From: Ilyomonas sp965247435
Lineage (GTDB): Bacteria; Bacteroidota; Bacteroidia; Chitinophagales; Chitinophagaceae
Assembly: GCA_965247435.1 (NCBI GenBank)
Contig: OZ252019.1
Span: forward strand, 5,270,001 to 5,334,000
Direction: 5' to 3'
DNA: 64,000 nt
The notes under the pieces were generated by a model, which saw only the letters and a list, made by a program, of their open reading frames with translations, had not been told where the DNA came from and ran no database searches. The position numbers and the translations under genes were made by a program. Positions 47,567 to 56,568 of this stretch are shown piece after piece (position 1 is the stretch's first letter; every line of letters begins with the position of its first letter).

Positions 47567-49489
47567 CTATTGCAGCACCGGTAGTGTAATGCCGGATGCA
47601 TGTACACCATCATGCCATATTTTAATATCGCTTTTTATAAAGTCCTTTTCATCGCAGTGATAGATGTCCACAAACTGCTGCGGGTTGCGGTCGGCCAGCG
47701 GAAACCACGAGCTCTGCACCTGTATCATAATCCGATGCCCTTTTTTAAAGGTATGCGCAATATCGGGTAAACTAAACTTTACTTCTTCCACTTTGCCTGG
47801 CGTAAATGGGGCAGGATGCTCATAGCTGTTGCGGTAGCGGCCGCGGAAAATCTCGCCACGCACCAGCATCTCGTAACCGCCCATCGGGTAAGGATTTACG
47901 GGATCGTTCTCTGCATAAATATCTACATCATTATAGCCTTCATACTCCGGAAACACATCAATGATCTTCACCACGAAATCCGCATCCGTAGTAGAAATGC
48001 TGGTTAGCAAATCGGCCACTACGCTGCCCGTTACCGTAATGGCTTCGGTTAAAGTATCGGTTTTAAAAGTTAATACATCGGGCCGCCGCTCCGCAAAGCG
48101 CTGGTCGGCATTCATGTATGTTCTCGACCGGTTGAACTGTACATCGCCTTCGTATGGTACAGGCTTGGCCGGGTCGCTGGTGTATTCGCTAAACCTCATC
48201 CCCGACCCCTCTCCGGTAGTAGAGCCGGGCGCAGCATCTTTGTGGTAGCTAAGCTGCTCATTCGCTCCAAAATACAAGGTTTTATTGGTTGTGCCTGTTG
48301 GTGGCCATTGCGTAAAGGTGCGCCATTGGTTGGCGCCGGTTACAAAAATATTGGCTTCGGCAATGCTGTCTGTATTGCCCTTGCCGAGCAGGAAATAATC
48401 GAAGAACGGAACTTCAAAGCGCTGCTGAAAATATTCCGAGGTATTAGCGCCAAACTGCAGGTTGCCTAAGTTGTTACCGTTATGATGCGCCCACTGGTCG
48501 TGCGACCATGGACCTTCTACAATTTTATTGAATGCCTTGCCCGGGTTATTAGCTTCTGCAGCTTTATAACTGTTCCAGGCGCCCCAGCAGTCTTCCGCAT
48601 CAAACAAGCCGCCTACCCACAACATGGCCGGCTTCAGGTTTTTCGTAGCGTTACGGGCATCGCGGGCTTTCCACCAGTCATCATAATTTGGATGGTTCAT
48701 CAGGTCTTTCCAAAAGGCAACCGAATCACCTAAGAGCTTCGTTAAGTTTCTTAAACTGCCCTGCTGCAGGAAAAAGTCGTAATTGTCATGCACCGGGAAA
48801 CCGATAGAACGGGCAGCAGTACCGGTAGGAAACGCATGTGGCTGACCAAAAGCAAAGCCCAGAGCAGAATAAAAAGCGAAGGCATCCATCTGCAGGAAAG
48901 CGCCGTTGTGGTGGAAGTCGTCCCCGATAAACCAGTTGGTAACCGGCGCCTGCGGGCTTACCGCTTTAAGGGCCGGGTGGTTACTGGCCGCCGCCATGGT
49001 AGAAAAGAAACCGGGATACGAAATGCCATGCACACCCACCTTGCCATTGTTGTGCGGGATGTTTTTAACCAGCCAGTCTATGGCGTCGTAGGTATCGCTT
49101 GCTTCGTCTGTTTCTTTGCCCTTTTTATTAGGGTTAAAGGGACGCACGTTTACAAATTCATCCTCGCTCATCCAGCGGCCGCGCACATCCTGCATCACCA
49201 TGATGTAGTGCTCTTTGCAATAGGCCAGCAGATAGCTGCTCCAAAGCGAAGCATCGAAATTATTTTCGCCATAAGGCGCACAGGAATACGGCGTTCTTTT
49301 CATGAGCAGCGGGTGCTGCGCCGTGGTGTCTTTGGGAATATACACGGCGGTAAACAGTTTTTTACCGTCGCGCATGGGTATGGACACTTCTTTCTTGGTG
49401 TAGTTGTTTACCATCCAAATGGAGTCTGCATTTTGGGCAGCGGCTTTTAATAAGAAGAATAACGATAAACAGGTTAGTATTTTTCTCAT
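47567..49489 (-). CDS. secreted CocE/NonD (X-Pro dipeptidyl-peptidase S15-type) hydrolase
   Basis: The ATG at 49489 starts a signal peptide (MRKILTCLSLFFLLKAAAQ), giving 640 aa; the ORF's earlier start at 49534 adds a non-signal extension. The S15 motifs are present: VSIPMRDGKKLFTAVYIP, nucleophile Ser157 in VGVHGISYPGF, an acid Asp in WVGGLFDAEDCWG and His in EGPWSHDQW. The C-terminal jelly-roll (ADFVVKIIDVFPEY, KKGHRIMIQVQSSWFPLADR) is typical of glutaryl-7-ACA acylase/CocE-like enzymes. It hydrolyses amide or ester bonds of small acyl compounds or peptides outside the cytoplasm. It is convergent with the aldo/keto reductase and has no enzyme partner nearby. Confidence 0.88.
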   Translation of the reverse strand: MRKILTCLSLFFLLKAAAQNADSIWMVNNYTKKEVSIPMRDGKKLFTAVYIPKDTTAQHPLLMKRTPYSCAPYGENNFDASLWSSYLLAYCKEHYIMVMQDVRGRWMSEDEFVNVRPFNPNKKGKETDEASDTYDAIDWLVKNIPHNNGKVGVHGISYPGFFSTMAAASNHPALKAVSPQAPVTNWFIGDDFHHNGAFLQMDAFAFYSALGFAFGQPHAFPTGTAARSIGFPVHDNYDFFLQQGSLRNLTKLLGDSVAFWKDLMNHPNYDDWWKARDARNATKNLKPAMLWVGGLFDAEDCWGAWNSYKAAEANNPGKAFNKIVEGPWSHDQWAHHNGNNLGNLQFGANTSEYFQQRFEVPFFDYFLLGKGNTDSIAEANIFVTGANQWRTFTQWPPTGTTNKTLYFGANEQLSYHKDAAPGSTTGEGSGMRFSEYTSDPAKPVPYEGDVQFNRSRTYMNADQRFAERRPDVLTFKTDTLTEAITVTGSVVADLLTSISTTDADFVVKIIDVFPEYEGYNDVDIYAENDPVNPYPMGGYEMLVRGEIFRGRYRNSYEHPAPFTPGKVEEVKFSLPDIAHTFKKGHRIMIQVQSSWFPLADRNPQQFVDIYHCDEKDFIKSDIKIWHDGVHASGITLPVLQ

Positions 49490-49571
49490 GTGCAGGTTTT
49501 GTGGTGTAAAGGTAAAGGTGGACTTGTCTACCAATTTTGCTTAAATATTTATAGCAACAACTTTATATGTA

Positions 49572-51908
49572 TTAAGCTAATTCTTTCTTTTCTCCGTAAT
49601 AAAAATCCTGTTGTTCTCTTATATCCTCTAAGATTTTACTAACCGTATCCTGCAATTCAGGTGGAATTTTTTGTTTTGCATTATACTCTTTACTAAGTAT
49701 TACCAGAGTTGCATAATATAATGGCAAAAACCTTTCTCTTATTTCCTGACTAAATTTCGAATCTATGAATATTTTGTAACAAAGATTAGTTTGATGATGA
49801 ATGAGAAGATCTTCTATTAAATCATCGAAATCTTCTAAGTCGCCATTTTCCGTAAAAAGTTCAACTTCAATTTTTAATTTTTTAAAATTTCCTGTCCATG
49901 CGTCTATTTTTATTTTCAATGCTTCAAAAGCACTATTATATTCATTTATGTCTAAATAATTTCTTTCTGCTTCTAATAAATCAACTGCTTTCGCTTTATC
50001 AATATTATTGTAATAATAGAGAAAAGCTAAATGCGCAGATGATAAGGGGATTTTTTTTTCAATTGCTATCTTAAAATTTCTTTCAGCTAATTCTTTTCTA
50101 TCTGTTACTAAATAGAATGATCCCAAACGTAGTATTGCTTCTTCTTTTCCTTTGTCAATCGCTTCTGAAAAAAGCCTTTCTGCTTCGTTATATCCTCCTA
50201 AATGAAAATATACTTCTGCAAGCATTAAAATTGAATTTGCTACCAGTTCTGCATTATAACCTAATTGTGCAGTTTGATCATAGTATTGTTTTGCCTTTTC
50301 GTATTCTTGCGAGTTGTAATACAGATTTCCTAAAAAAAAGGCTGATTCCGCATAACCCTTTTTTAAGGAAGCATCTAGATACAATTTTGCTTCTTTTGTT
50401 TTATCGGATACCTCAAATATCATCCCGAGTATATACTCCCTCAAACCATCTTCCTGCTCAATTAGTTCGGCTTTTTTTATACCCTCATTATATTTTACCT
50501 TAGCAACTAATTCTTTTACTTCTTCGAATATTTTTTTACTTGTTTCAGGTAATTGTTCTTTCAAATCTTCTGCTACATTTTTTAATTCTAAAGTTCGATT
50601 AATTAATAAATCCCTAAGAATAGAATCGATATACTTAGATTGTGCATAAGCCTTTGTAAGTAAAGCAGCACTATTACTATTAATACTTCCACTTTCTAAA
50701 GCTTTCAGATGTTCAATAGCTATATTATTTAATTCTTCAGCGTCATAGAAATTTTCAAGGAAAATCGTGAGGTATTTAGCTTTTCGTTTTTCTTTCGGGC
50801 TGCCTTGCGTAAAGATGAGCCACAGGTTAAAAAACCTTTCCGATAAACGATACAGATGATTCTTTGTTTTGGTTGCTATTCTTTCTGCAATACCTTTATC
50901 AATCAGTTGTTTCAATTGGGCTGAAATAACCTTGCTATCCATCTTAGTTGCTTCCGCTATTTCCTTGGCACCAGCACTCTCCCATATAAATGCCATTTGC
51001 AAAACAATTTTTCGTTGCGATGGTGGCAATGTGTTTAAACGTTCCTGGTACAAAGGCGTAACGCTATCCATAATCAGCCGTAAATACTCATAGCTTGTTT
51101 CCTGTGTGCGGGTAAGCAAAATGTTAACAAAGAATTGAAATGTTCGTGGTAAGCCATCCGTTAATATGCGAATAGTTTCTAATTGTCCAGGTTTGTCTTC
51201 TACAAAGTCTTTCAGTTCCGGCAGGTTTAACCGTTCGCTCCAGTTTAATAGCAAGGTTCTGATTTCAATGCTGCTTAAAGGCTTCAATTCCAACACTCTA
51301 AAAAACTCGTAAAAAGGTTTATTGTACTTCCAAAAGTGTTCCGTCATCCGGGTACTGCCACCTACAATCTTTATATCATCATAGTTTAGCAGGTATTCTC
51401 TTAACAGAGCCGCATCCTCCTGCAAGTTTTCAAAAATCCGGTCTATATTATCCAGCAGTAATACAACCTTTTTGCCTGACTGTTCAATAGCGCCATGTAT
51501 TGCAGCAAACAACTTTCTCGAATAGGCATGCATGTTATCTTCCCATTCCGGTTGCTCAACTGCTATATTATTAAAATTCAATTCATCAATAATTCCTTCC
51601 AGTAAATCATATAGTTTATAAATATTTGCCTGCTCTTCTGCCAGATTAACAGCAACATGCGTTTTGCTTAATTCTTTATCTGTATCAATTTCAACCTGCA
51701 GGCGCTTTATTAATGTTGATTTACCACTACCTCTTCGGCCTATCAACAAATAATGTTGCACAGAACCTTTCATAGGGTTTCGCCTTATATCATCTATAAT
51801 AACTTCATATTCATGAACGCGTATAAGAAAGTTATTCTTAATTTTTTCAGCATCCGCATTGGCAGACTGATAAAAATGGAAATCCGTTTGTAATGTTTGA
51901 CTAACCAT
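49572..51908 (-). CDS. STAND/AAA-type ATPase with C-terminal TPR/Sel1-like repeats
   Basis: The 778-aa protein has Walker A GRRGSGKST (57-65), Walker B KVVLLLDNIDRIF (about 147-159) and a sensor-like VGGSTRM. A winged-helix region follows (SAGAKEIAEATKMDSKVISA). From about residue 480 to 700 it has tandem TPR/Sel1-like units (AESAFFLGNLYYNSQEYEKA, LMLAEVYFHLGGYNEAERLF). This is the layout of signal-transducing ATPases in which repeats sense a partner and the ATPase switches state. Its start overlaps the preceding ATPase gene by 8 bp, so the two are coupled and probably form one complex. No nuclease, protease or other effector is visible, so a defence role is a guess. Confidence 0.78.
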   Translation of the reverse strand: MVSQTLQTDFHFYQSANADAEKIKNNFLIRVHEYEVIIDDIRRNPMKGSVQHYLLIGRRGSGKSTLIKRLQVEIDTDKELSKTHVAVNLAEEQANIYKLYDLLEGIIDELNFNNIAVEQPEWEDNMHAYSRKLFAAIHGAIEQSGKKVVLLLDNIDRIFENLQEDAALLREYLLNYDDIKIVGGSTRMTEHFWKYNKPFYEFFRVLELKPLSSIEIRTLLLNWSERLNLPELKDFVEDKPGQLETIRILTDGLPRTFQFFVNILLTRTQETSYEYLRLIMDSVTPLYQERLNTLPPSQRKIVLQMAFIWESAGAKEIAEATKMDSKVISAQLKQLIDKGIAERIATKTKNHLYRLSERFFNLWLIFTQGSPKEKRKAKYLTIFLENFYDAEELNNIAIEHLKALESGSINSNSAALLTKAYAQSKYIDSILRDLLINRTLELKNVAEDLKEQLPETSKKIFEEVKELVAKVKYNEGIKKAELIEQEDGLREYILGMIFEVSDKTKEAKLYLDASLKKGYAESAFFLGNLYYNSQEYEKAKQYYDQTAQLGYNAELVANSILMLAEVYFHLGGYNEAERLFSEAIDKGKEEAILRLGSFYLVTDRKELAERNFKIAIEKKIPLSSAHLAFLYYYNNIDKAKAVDLLEAERNYLDINEYNSAFEALKIKIDAWTGNFKKLKIEVELFTENGDLEDFDDLIEDLLIHHQTNLCYKIFIDSKFSQEIRERFLPLYYATLVILSKEYNAKQKIPPELQDTVSKILEDIREQQDFYYGEKKELA

Positions 51909-53091
51909 GATAAACAGGATATTTTTTTAGCCAGAACTGTTGAAGAAAGGGCGATATAAAGCGGTAACTATGTCTATCCATTTCTATCAGGTAGCCATCG
52001 TTAATAAGCTCTTCCACAAAGTCCATGTAATCTTCACTTTTGTTATACTTTGCATCATTGGCTTTATTATAAATTTCCTGGATAGAAATATTGCCTTTAT
52101 GTGCCGCGTGTTTCAAAATTTCGTTGATAAATGGAAAATTACCCGCTTGATAATCCTTTAACCTTTCCAGCCAATCATCAAAATTTTTATTCTTTTTAAG
52201 TACTCTCTCAAAAGCAGCCTCAACCATTTCTTTTGTTACTGCAAATTGTTGCATTTCGCGTGCTATAAGGTCAATCTCTTCCAGCATTAATTGTATGTAA
52301 TAGGGAAGCAAATGTTTTACTATATTCAATAGGTCGTCAATAACAGCCGGCTCTAATTGAATTGTTGCAGAACCGGTAAGTTGTTTTATTAATTGTTTAG
52401 CTTCTTCTTTGTTAAGGGCGGGTGTTTCTATCCTATGCAGGTCGTTAATCAACTTTGGGCGGTCAATACTTTTAATCACAAACTCCAAGCCTATTGAACC
52501 CGCAAACACCAATGTAAAATGTTCAAAATTTTTATCACTTCGTATTTCTCTTAATGTGTGAAGAATATCTACGGCATCTTTCTGCTCATTTTGTTTGCTT
52601 AATTTATTGATTACTTCAGCAAATTCATCCAAAAAGATAACAGTGTAAATTTCAGTTTCTTTCAATTCTGGAATTAACGCCCGCAATTCCTTTTCATAAT
52701 CCAATTGAGCAGCATCTATTTTAATTCCGGTTTTTGTAATTTCAGTTATCCTGTATTTTTCCATACACCGTTTTAAAAAAGCAATAGCTTTTTGCGCTTT
52801 ACTTCTTTGAATGCATTGAAGAATAAGTGAAAACAACCGTTGATAAAATTCATCTTTAGATTTTACGCCCTCAATATTCTGGTATAAACAAGTGTATCCA
52901 TCCAAAGGGTTTTCTGACAAATCCATCATAATTGATGTTTTGCCAACTCTTCTTGGTGCTACGAACAAAATATGATTTCCTTTTTCTACTTCCCTCCAAA
53001 AATTTTCATTAATACCTTCTCTCCTTAAATACCTGTTATTGGTTGCTGCATCGCCCGTAATAGTATTAGGAGAAATCCATTTCTCTGCCAT
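51901..53091 (-). CDS. AAA ATPase with winged-helix C-terminus, first gene of ATPase pair
   Basis: The 396-aa protein has Walker A APRRVGKTS (45-53), Walker B YTVIFLDEFAEV (Asp155-Glu156) and a downstream VFAGSIGLEFV sensor stretch. The C-terminal third (KDYQAGNFPFINEILKHAAH, IQEIYNKANDAKYNKSEDYM) looks like a winged helix, as in archaeal-type ATPases. It lacks a membrane segment. The ATG lies directly beside three tandem palindromes that cover its promoter, and the 3' end overlaps the TPR-ATPase gene. ATPase pairs of this kind are often found in accessory regions; the sequence is AT-rich compared with its neighbours, in line with acquisition. The function is not known. Confidence 0.78.
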   Translation of the reverse strand: MAEKWISPNTITGDAATNNRYLRREGINENFWREVEKGNHILFVAPRRVGKTSIMMDLSENPLDGYTCLYQNIEGVKSKDEFYQRLFSLILQCIQRSKAQKAIAFLKRCMEKYRITEITKTGIKIDAAQLDYEKELRALIPELKETEIYTVIFLDEFAEVINKLSKQNEQKDAVDILHTLREIRSDKNFEHFTLVFAGSIGLEFVIKSIDRPKLINDLHRIETPALNKEEAKQLIKQLTGSATIQLEPAVIDDLLNIVKHLLPYYIQLMLEEIDLIAREMQQFAVTKEMVEAAFERVLKKNKNFDDWLERLKDYQAGNFPFINEILKHAAHKGNISIQEIYNKANDAKYNKSEDYMDFVEELINDGYLIEMDRHSYRFISPFLQQFWLKKYPVYHG

Positions 53092-53092
53092 T

Positions 53093-53168
53093 TGACAATA
53101 ATTTTATTGTCACAAATATATGGCAACAATATTATTGTCAAATTAAACTGACAACATTTTTATTGTCA
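53093..53168. promoter_or_regulatory. three 20-bp palindromic operators at exact 28-bp spacing
   Basis: Site 1 (53093-53112) TGACAATAATTTTATTGTCA has perfect 9-bp arms. Site 2 (53121-53140) TGGCAACAATATTATTGTCA and site 3 (53149-53168) TGACAACATTTTTATTGTCA are close matches. Starts are 28 bp apart each time. Site 1 is 2 bp from the ATPase ATG, and site 2 fills the promoter spacer. Confidence 0.75.
53113..53142 (-). promoter_or_regulatory. Bacteroidota-type promoter of the ATPase pair
   Basis: On the minus strand a -33 TTTG (53139-53142) and a -7 TATATTTG (53113-53120, fitting TAnnTTTG) are 18 bp apart. Transcription would start about 20 bases before the ATG, inside operator site 1. Confidence 0.7.
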
Positions 53169-53179
53169 GTCGTCGGTAA

Positions 53180-53302
53180 ATGAATATTGGCAACCTGTTT
53201 CTTAATTCAATTAAACTAAGCGTAACGCTTGTAACGGAAGCGGAGTTATTGAAAGCAAAAGGTAATTACCACACTAAAAAAGAGAATCATGTTCAAAGAT
53301 GA
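53180..53302 (+). CDS. possible 40-aa divergent small ORF
   Basis: An ATG at 53180 opens 40 codons (MNIGNLFLNSIKLSVTLVTE..., basic end) reading away from the three palindromes. It would be divergent from the ATPases and thus placed where a repressor or antitoxin gene could be. It is short, matches nothing known and has no visible promoter box, so it may be chance. Confidence 0.2.
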   Translation: MNIGNLFLNSIKLSVTLVTEAELLKAKGNYHTKKENHVQR

Positions 53303-53339
53303 ATTGTAGGACTAAGGCAAAAGGGTAGAATTCCTCCCC

Positions 53340-55793
53340 CTAAAACTCCACAATAAACCCAATCGTCGGCGTAAACCGCGCATCGTCGTTATTAATAAAA
53401 GCCGGTATGGCATTGCTGCCGTCTTGCTTAAGCGGCCCGCCGTCGGTAGTAAGAAAAGCAGTGTTATCAGGTGTTCGTGTAAACGTATAGCTGGGCGAAG
53501 CCGGTGTGTTGGCTACGTAAAAATTGGTAACGTCCAAGAACAAATCGAAGGTCAGCTTTCGCCCGTTCCACCGCTTGTCTATACGTATGTCGGCCGAGTT
53601 AAAAGCCGCCAGCCGCTCCTGATTCAATCTTGCATAATCTAATATGCCCTCGCCCAGCGACAGATAATTAACCCGCGAAGCCGCCTCCTCATAAGGCGTG
53701 TAGGGAGCGCCGCCCTGGTAGCGGAACTTTAACCCGAAATCCCAGTTGCGCGGCGCTTTGTAGCCAACCGTCAGGCTGAGCAATTGCCGGTTATCAAAAG
53801 AACTGGAAATATATTTAGAAGAAAGACCGCTGTATTGGCTGCGATACAACGTAAGCGATACGATGCCAAAGAAGCGCCTGGTCAGCTTTTGCTGTGCAAA
53901 CAATTCGATGCCGTACGCTTTGCCCTTTCCATTGGTGATTACCGGCTCGTTGCCCAGCACGTTAAAATCGCTGCCTAAGTTGGACAGGGCAATGCCGTTG
54001 CGCAGCGATACCGGCACGTGCGCATAGTGCTTATAAAAACCTTCGAGTGTAAAACGCAGGCCATCGTTGGGCAGGTACTCAATACCTGCCACATAATGAT
54101 CGCTGCGGGTGTAGCTGCTCCTTTTATTGATTAATACATTATTACTATCCGCAAAGCCTAAGATGGTATAAGGCGGCAGTTTATAATACCGCCCCACCGA
54201 AGCATTGATCGTCCATTTCGGAGCTACAGCGTAGCTCAGCGACACCCGCGGCGAAAAGGTCTTTAAAGGATCATCGCCATCCGTAGTGAAGGTGTTAACA
54301 TCCGAACGTATGCCTGCGCTTACACCCAGCGCATCGCCAAAGAACCGGCGACTTACCTGCGTAAAAGCGCCGAACCGCCAGAAAGAATGTAAAGGGCTGG
54401 TAAAATTGTAAACGATAGCCGGCTGAATGACGCCGCCGGTACTATCCTCCAGCGCTTTGCGGATAACGTTGTAAGTCGTATTGGTATAATCAGCCAATTG
54501 CGTAGATAAGCCGTAAGAGATTCTCCAGTCGCTGATGGTCTGATTCACGTCGAGCCGCAGTTTGTTTTCCGTCTCCCGGCTGCGATACAGGAGGCTCAAC
54601 TGCGATGGCAGTTTTACCGTATTGTCTTCATACCGCGTAATGCGGTTATCGAAGCTGTTGCGGCTGAGGGCGATGTTCAGGAAACCGTTATGGATAAGGC
54701 GCTTTAGCGTCAGCCCGCCGGTATAGTTCCACTGCCGGATAAACGGGTTGGAATTAAGCACGTACAATTTCTCCGGCGTTGCGCTTTTGATGGCGGCAAA
54801 TTTAAAATCGTCAATAGCGCCCAGGCCGATAAACGACAGGGTTGTTTTATCATTAATGCGGTGCGTAACCTTCGTTTGAAAATCCCAGTAGTTGGGCCTT
54901 ATCGGCAAATCAATCAGCGAAAAAACCAACTGCAGGTAAGAGCGCCTTGCGGATAATAAGAAAGTTGTCTTTTTATCTATCGGTCCTTCGCCGGTGAGCG
55001 CCAGCTCCGTAGCGCTCAGGCGTACATTGCCCTGTATTTTATTGGGATTGCCGGTGCGCTGTTTAAACTGAAACACCGAGCTGAGCGCATTATCATAGCG
55101 CGCATCAAAAGCGGAGGTGCTAAGCTTCACATCCTCTATAAAAGATACATTCAACATGCCTTGCGGCCCGCCGCTGCTGCCCTGCGTTTGAAAGTGGTTG
55201 ATAACGGGTATTTCAATGCCATCTAAATAAAAAACATTTTCGTTAGGCGCGCCGCCACGGATAATAATGTCGTTACGGAAGCCGCCGCCGGCCTGGCCGC
55301 CACCTACGCCGGGCAGCGTTTGAATCACTTTGCTGATGTCGAAGTTGCCGCCGGGATTGCTCCGTATTTCTTCGCTCGTAAGGCGCTGCACACTCAACGG
55401 TGTTTCCAAAGTGGCCGCTTTCGCCGTGCGCCGGTTGGTGCTGACGGTGATGGTTGCCAATGATTTGCTATACGGCTCCAGCTCTATACTAAAGGTTTTT
55501 TCATTGCCTGCATTAACCACGATATTATAAATGGTTTGGCTAACATAACCTAACGAGCTAACCGTAATCGTATAAGTCTTTAGCGGGATATTCATAATGC
55601 GAAAGGCGCCTAAAGAATCGGTGATAGCACCATAGCTACTGTCCTGTAAAATAATGCTGGCATTAGCTACCGGTTGCTGTGTGTTTTTGTCCGTTACCCG
55701 GCCGCTGATGCTGCCGGTTGCAGGCTGCGCATTGGCTGCAATACTTACTAAAAATGTTATAATAACGCCATAAATAATACGGTAACTTCTCAT
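53340..55793 (-). CDS. TonB-dependent outer-membrane receptor (non-SusC)
   Basis: The 817-aa protein has a signal peptide (MRSYRIIYGVIITFLVSIAANA), a carboxypeptidase-regulatory-like domain (about 27-108, SISGRVTDKNTQQPVANASI), a plug with SVQRLTSEEIRSNPGGNFDI and NDIIIRGGAPNENVFYLDGI, and a barrel ending in ARFTPTIGFIVEF. It lacks the SusC signature and has no SusD partner, so it is of the solitary receptor type that imports metal chelates, vitamins or peptides. A poly-Gly plug loop (GVGGGQAGGGF) is notable. The gene stands alone between the ATPase pair and the IS1595-type element. Substrate unknown. Confidence 0.88.
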   Translation of the reverse strand: MRSYRIIYGVIITFLVSIAANAQPATGSISGRVTDKNTQQPVANASIILQDSSYGAITDSLGAFRIMNIPLKTYTITVSSLGYVSQTIYNIVVNAGNEKTFSIELEPYSKSLATITVSTNRRTAKAATLETPLSVQRLTSEEIRSNPGGNFDISKVIQTLPGVGGGQAGGGFRNDIIIRGGAPNENVFYLDGIEIPVINHFQTQGSSGGPQGMLNVSFIEDVKLSTSAFDARYDNALSSVFQFKQRTGNPNKIQGNVRLSATELALTGEGPIDKKTTFLLSARRSYLQLVFSLIDLPIRPNYWDFQTKVTHRINDKTTLSFIGLGAIDDFKFAAIKSATPEKLYVLNSNPFIRQWNYTGGLTLKRLIHNGFLNIALSRNSFDNRITRYEDNTVKLPSQLSLLYRSRETENKLRLDVNQTISDWRISYGLSTQLADYTNTTYNVIRKALEDSTGGVIQPAIVYNFTSPLHSFWRFGAFTQVSRRFFGDALGVSAGIRSDVNTFTTDGDDPLKTFSPRVSLSYAVAPKWTINASVGRYYKLPPYTILGFADSNNVLINKRSSYTRSDHYVAGIEYLPNDGLRFTLEGFYKHYAHVPVSLRNGIALSNLGSDFNVLGNEPVITNGKGKAYGIELFAQQKLTRRFFGIVSLTLYRSQYSGLSSKYISSSFDNRQLLSLTVGYKAPRNWDFGLKFRYQGGAPYTPYEEAASRVNYLSLGEGILDYARLNQERLAAFNSADIRIDKRWNGRKLTFDLFLDVTNFYVANTPASPSYTFTRTPDNTAFLTTDGGPLKQDGSNAIPAFINNDDARFTPTIGFIVEF

Positions 55794-55917
55794 CGCCGGT
55801 AAAGGTAGTTTGAAAAGAACTTCGTAGATGTTTGGTTACAGGTGCTGAATAATTCCTTTACAATAAACCAATGGGCGGAACCGGCTTAGGCTATGTATTC
55901 AGGGCAAGCATTTAATT

Positions 55918-55925
55918 ATTTTTAT
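55918..55925. repeat. left 8-bp target-site duplication ATTTTTAT
   Basis: ATTTTTAT immediately precedes the left inverted end and is repeated exactly after the right end (59221-59228). Eight-base duplications are characteristic of IS1595-family transposition. Confidence 0.92.
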
Positions 55926-55955
55926 GGTAACTATATAGGAGTTGGGACAAGGGGG
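55926..55955. repeat. left terminal inverted repeat
   Basis: Begins GGTAACTATATAGGAG and ends GGGACAAGGGGG. It matches the right end in reverse complement at 28 of 30 positions (differences at positions 16 and 28). Confidence 0.92.
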
Positions 55956-55982
55956 TTATAATCCTTTCTTTCTAATCCATTC

Positions 55983-56390
55983 TCACATTTCTTTTACATT
56001 GTATGTTCGCGCCTTTGGAGCAAATTCATAAGGCTTATACTTATATTCTCCTTTACTTTTAAGAGATAGGATATTGATAAATTTGTCAGGGAGTTTATAA
56101 TCAAATTCTTGGAGGTATTCTTTTGGGATACAAAGAAAATCCTTAATTGAGTTAGGGCGGTAGCGTAATGCTAACGTGATGGTATTACCTGCCGAGGTTT
56201 TAACCGTATGGTCGTTATTACAGTATCTTACAGGCTTTGGCAACGCCTCAAATTCCTTCACGTCTATTTCAAATCCAGGTAAATATTCAATTAGATATTC
56301 TATATAGGTGGGTTCGTAATGATATATTTCTGACAGCGCATGCCCCTTATGCTTCCAAAAGTCTAAAGAATCTTGCGGGTGAAGTATCAT
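55983..56390 (-). CDS. passenger protein of 135 aa, unknown function
   Basis: The 135-aa protein (MILHPQDSLDFWKHKGHALS...) has no signal peptide or membrane segment and is moderately rich in aromatic and charged residues (YHYEPTYIEYLIEYLPGFEI). No catalytic or DNA-binding motif is recognised. Its ATG overlaps the stop of the 49-aa gene upstream (ATGA), so the two are translationally coupled. It ends 27 bp from the left inverted end of the IS1595-type element. Passenger proteins next to IS1595 transposases may affect transposition or offer a host benefit; nothing decides between these here. Confidence 0.65.
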   Translation of the reverse strand: MILHPQDSLDFWKHKGHALSEIYHYEPTYIEYLIEYLPGFEIDVKEFEALPKPVRYCNNDHTVKTSAGNTITLALRYRPNSIKDFLCIPKEYLQEFDYKLPDKFINILSLKSKGEYKYKPYEFAPKARTYNVKEM

Positions 56391-56536
56391 TTCTCATTAG
56401 GTTTATCTTTCTTAACCCCTGCGCCTGTTGTAGATATTTTAATCATGTCCTCAAAAGTACCAGTGAAAGATACTTTAGGCTCGTATGTTCCGGGACGTTC
56501 TTTTTTAGGTTTTGCGGTTTTTATTTGCTTTGCCAT
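56387..56536 (-). CDS. small basic passenger protein, 49 aa
   Basis: This ORF, missed by length cut-offs, reads MAKQIKTAKPKKERPGTYEP and then VSFTGTFEDMIKIS with a basic end. Its stop overlaps the ATG of the 135-aa gene by ATGA, strong support that it is real and coupled to it. From memory, similar short proteins with a KPGxYxxK...F...GTF-DxxK pattern accompany IS1595 elements in Bacteroidota, but I cannot verify this here. The lysine-rich N-terminus and the lack of other features would fit a nucleic-acid-binding accessory factor; this is inference. Confidence 0.65.
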   Translation of the reverse strand: MAKQIKTAKPKKERPGTYEPKVSFTGTFEDMIKISTTGAGVKKDKPNEK

Positions 56537-56568
56537 GTTTCAAAATTAATGAAAATAAAAATTGTTTG

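Noticed and set aside
53093..53168. Three regularly spaced repeats considered as a CRISPR array
   Set aside because: Linkers are only 8 bp, the units are palindromic and overlap a promoter; they are operators, not repeat-spacer units.
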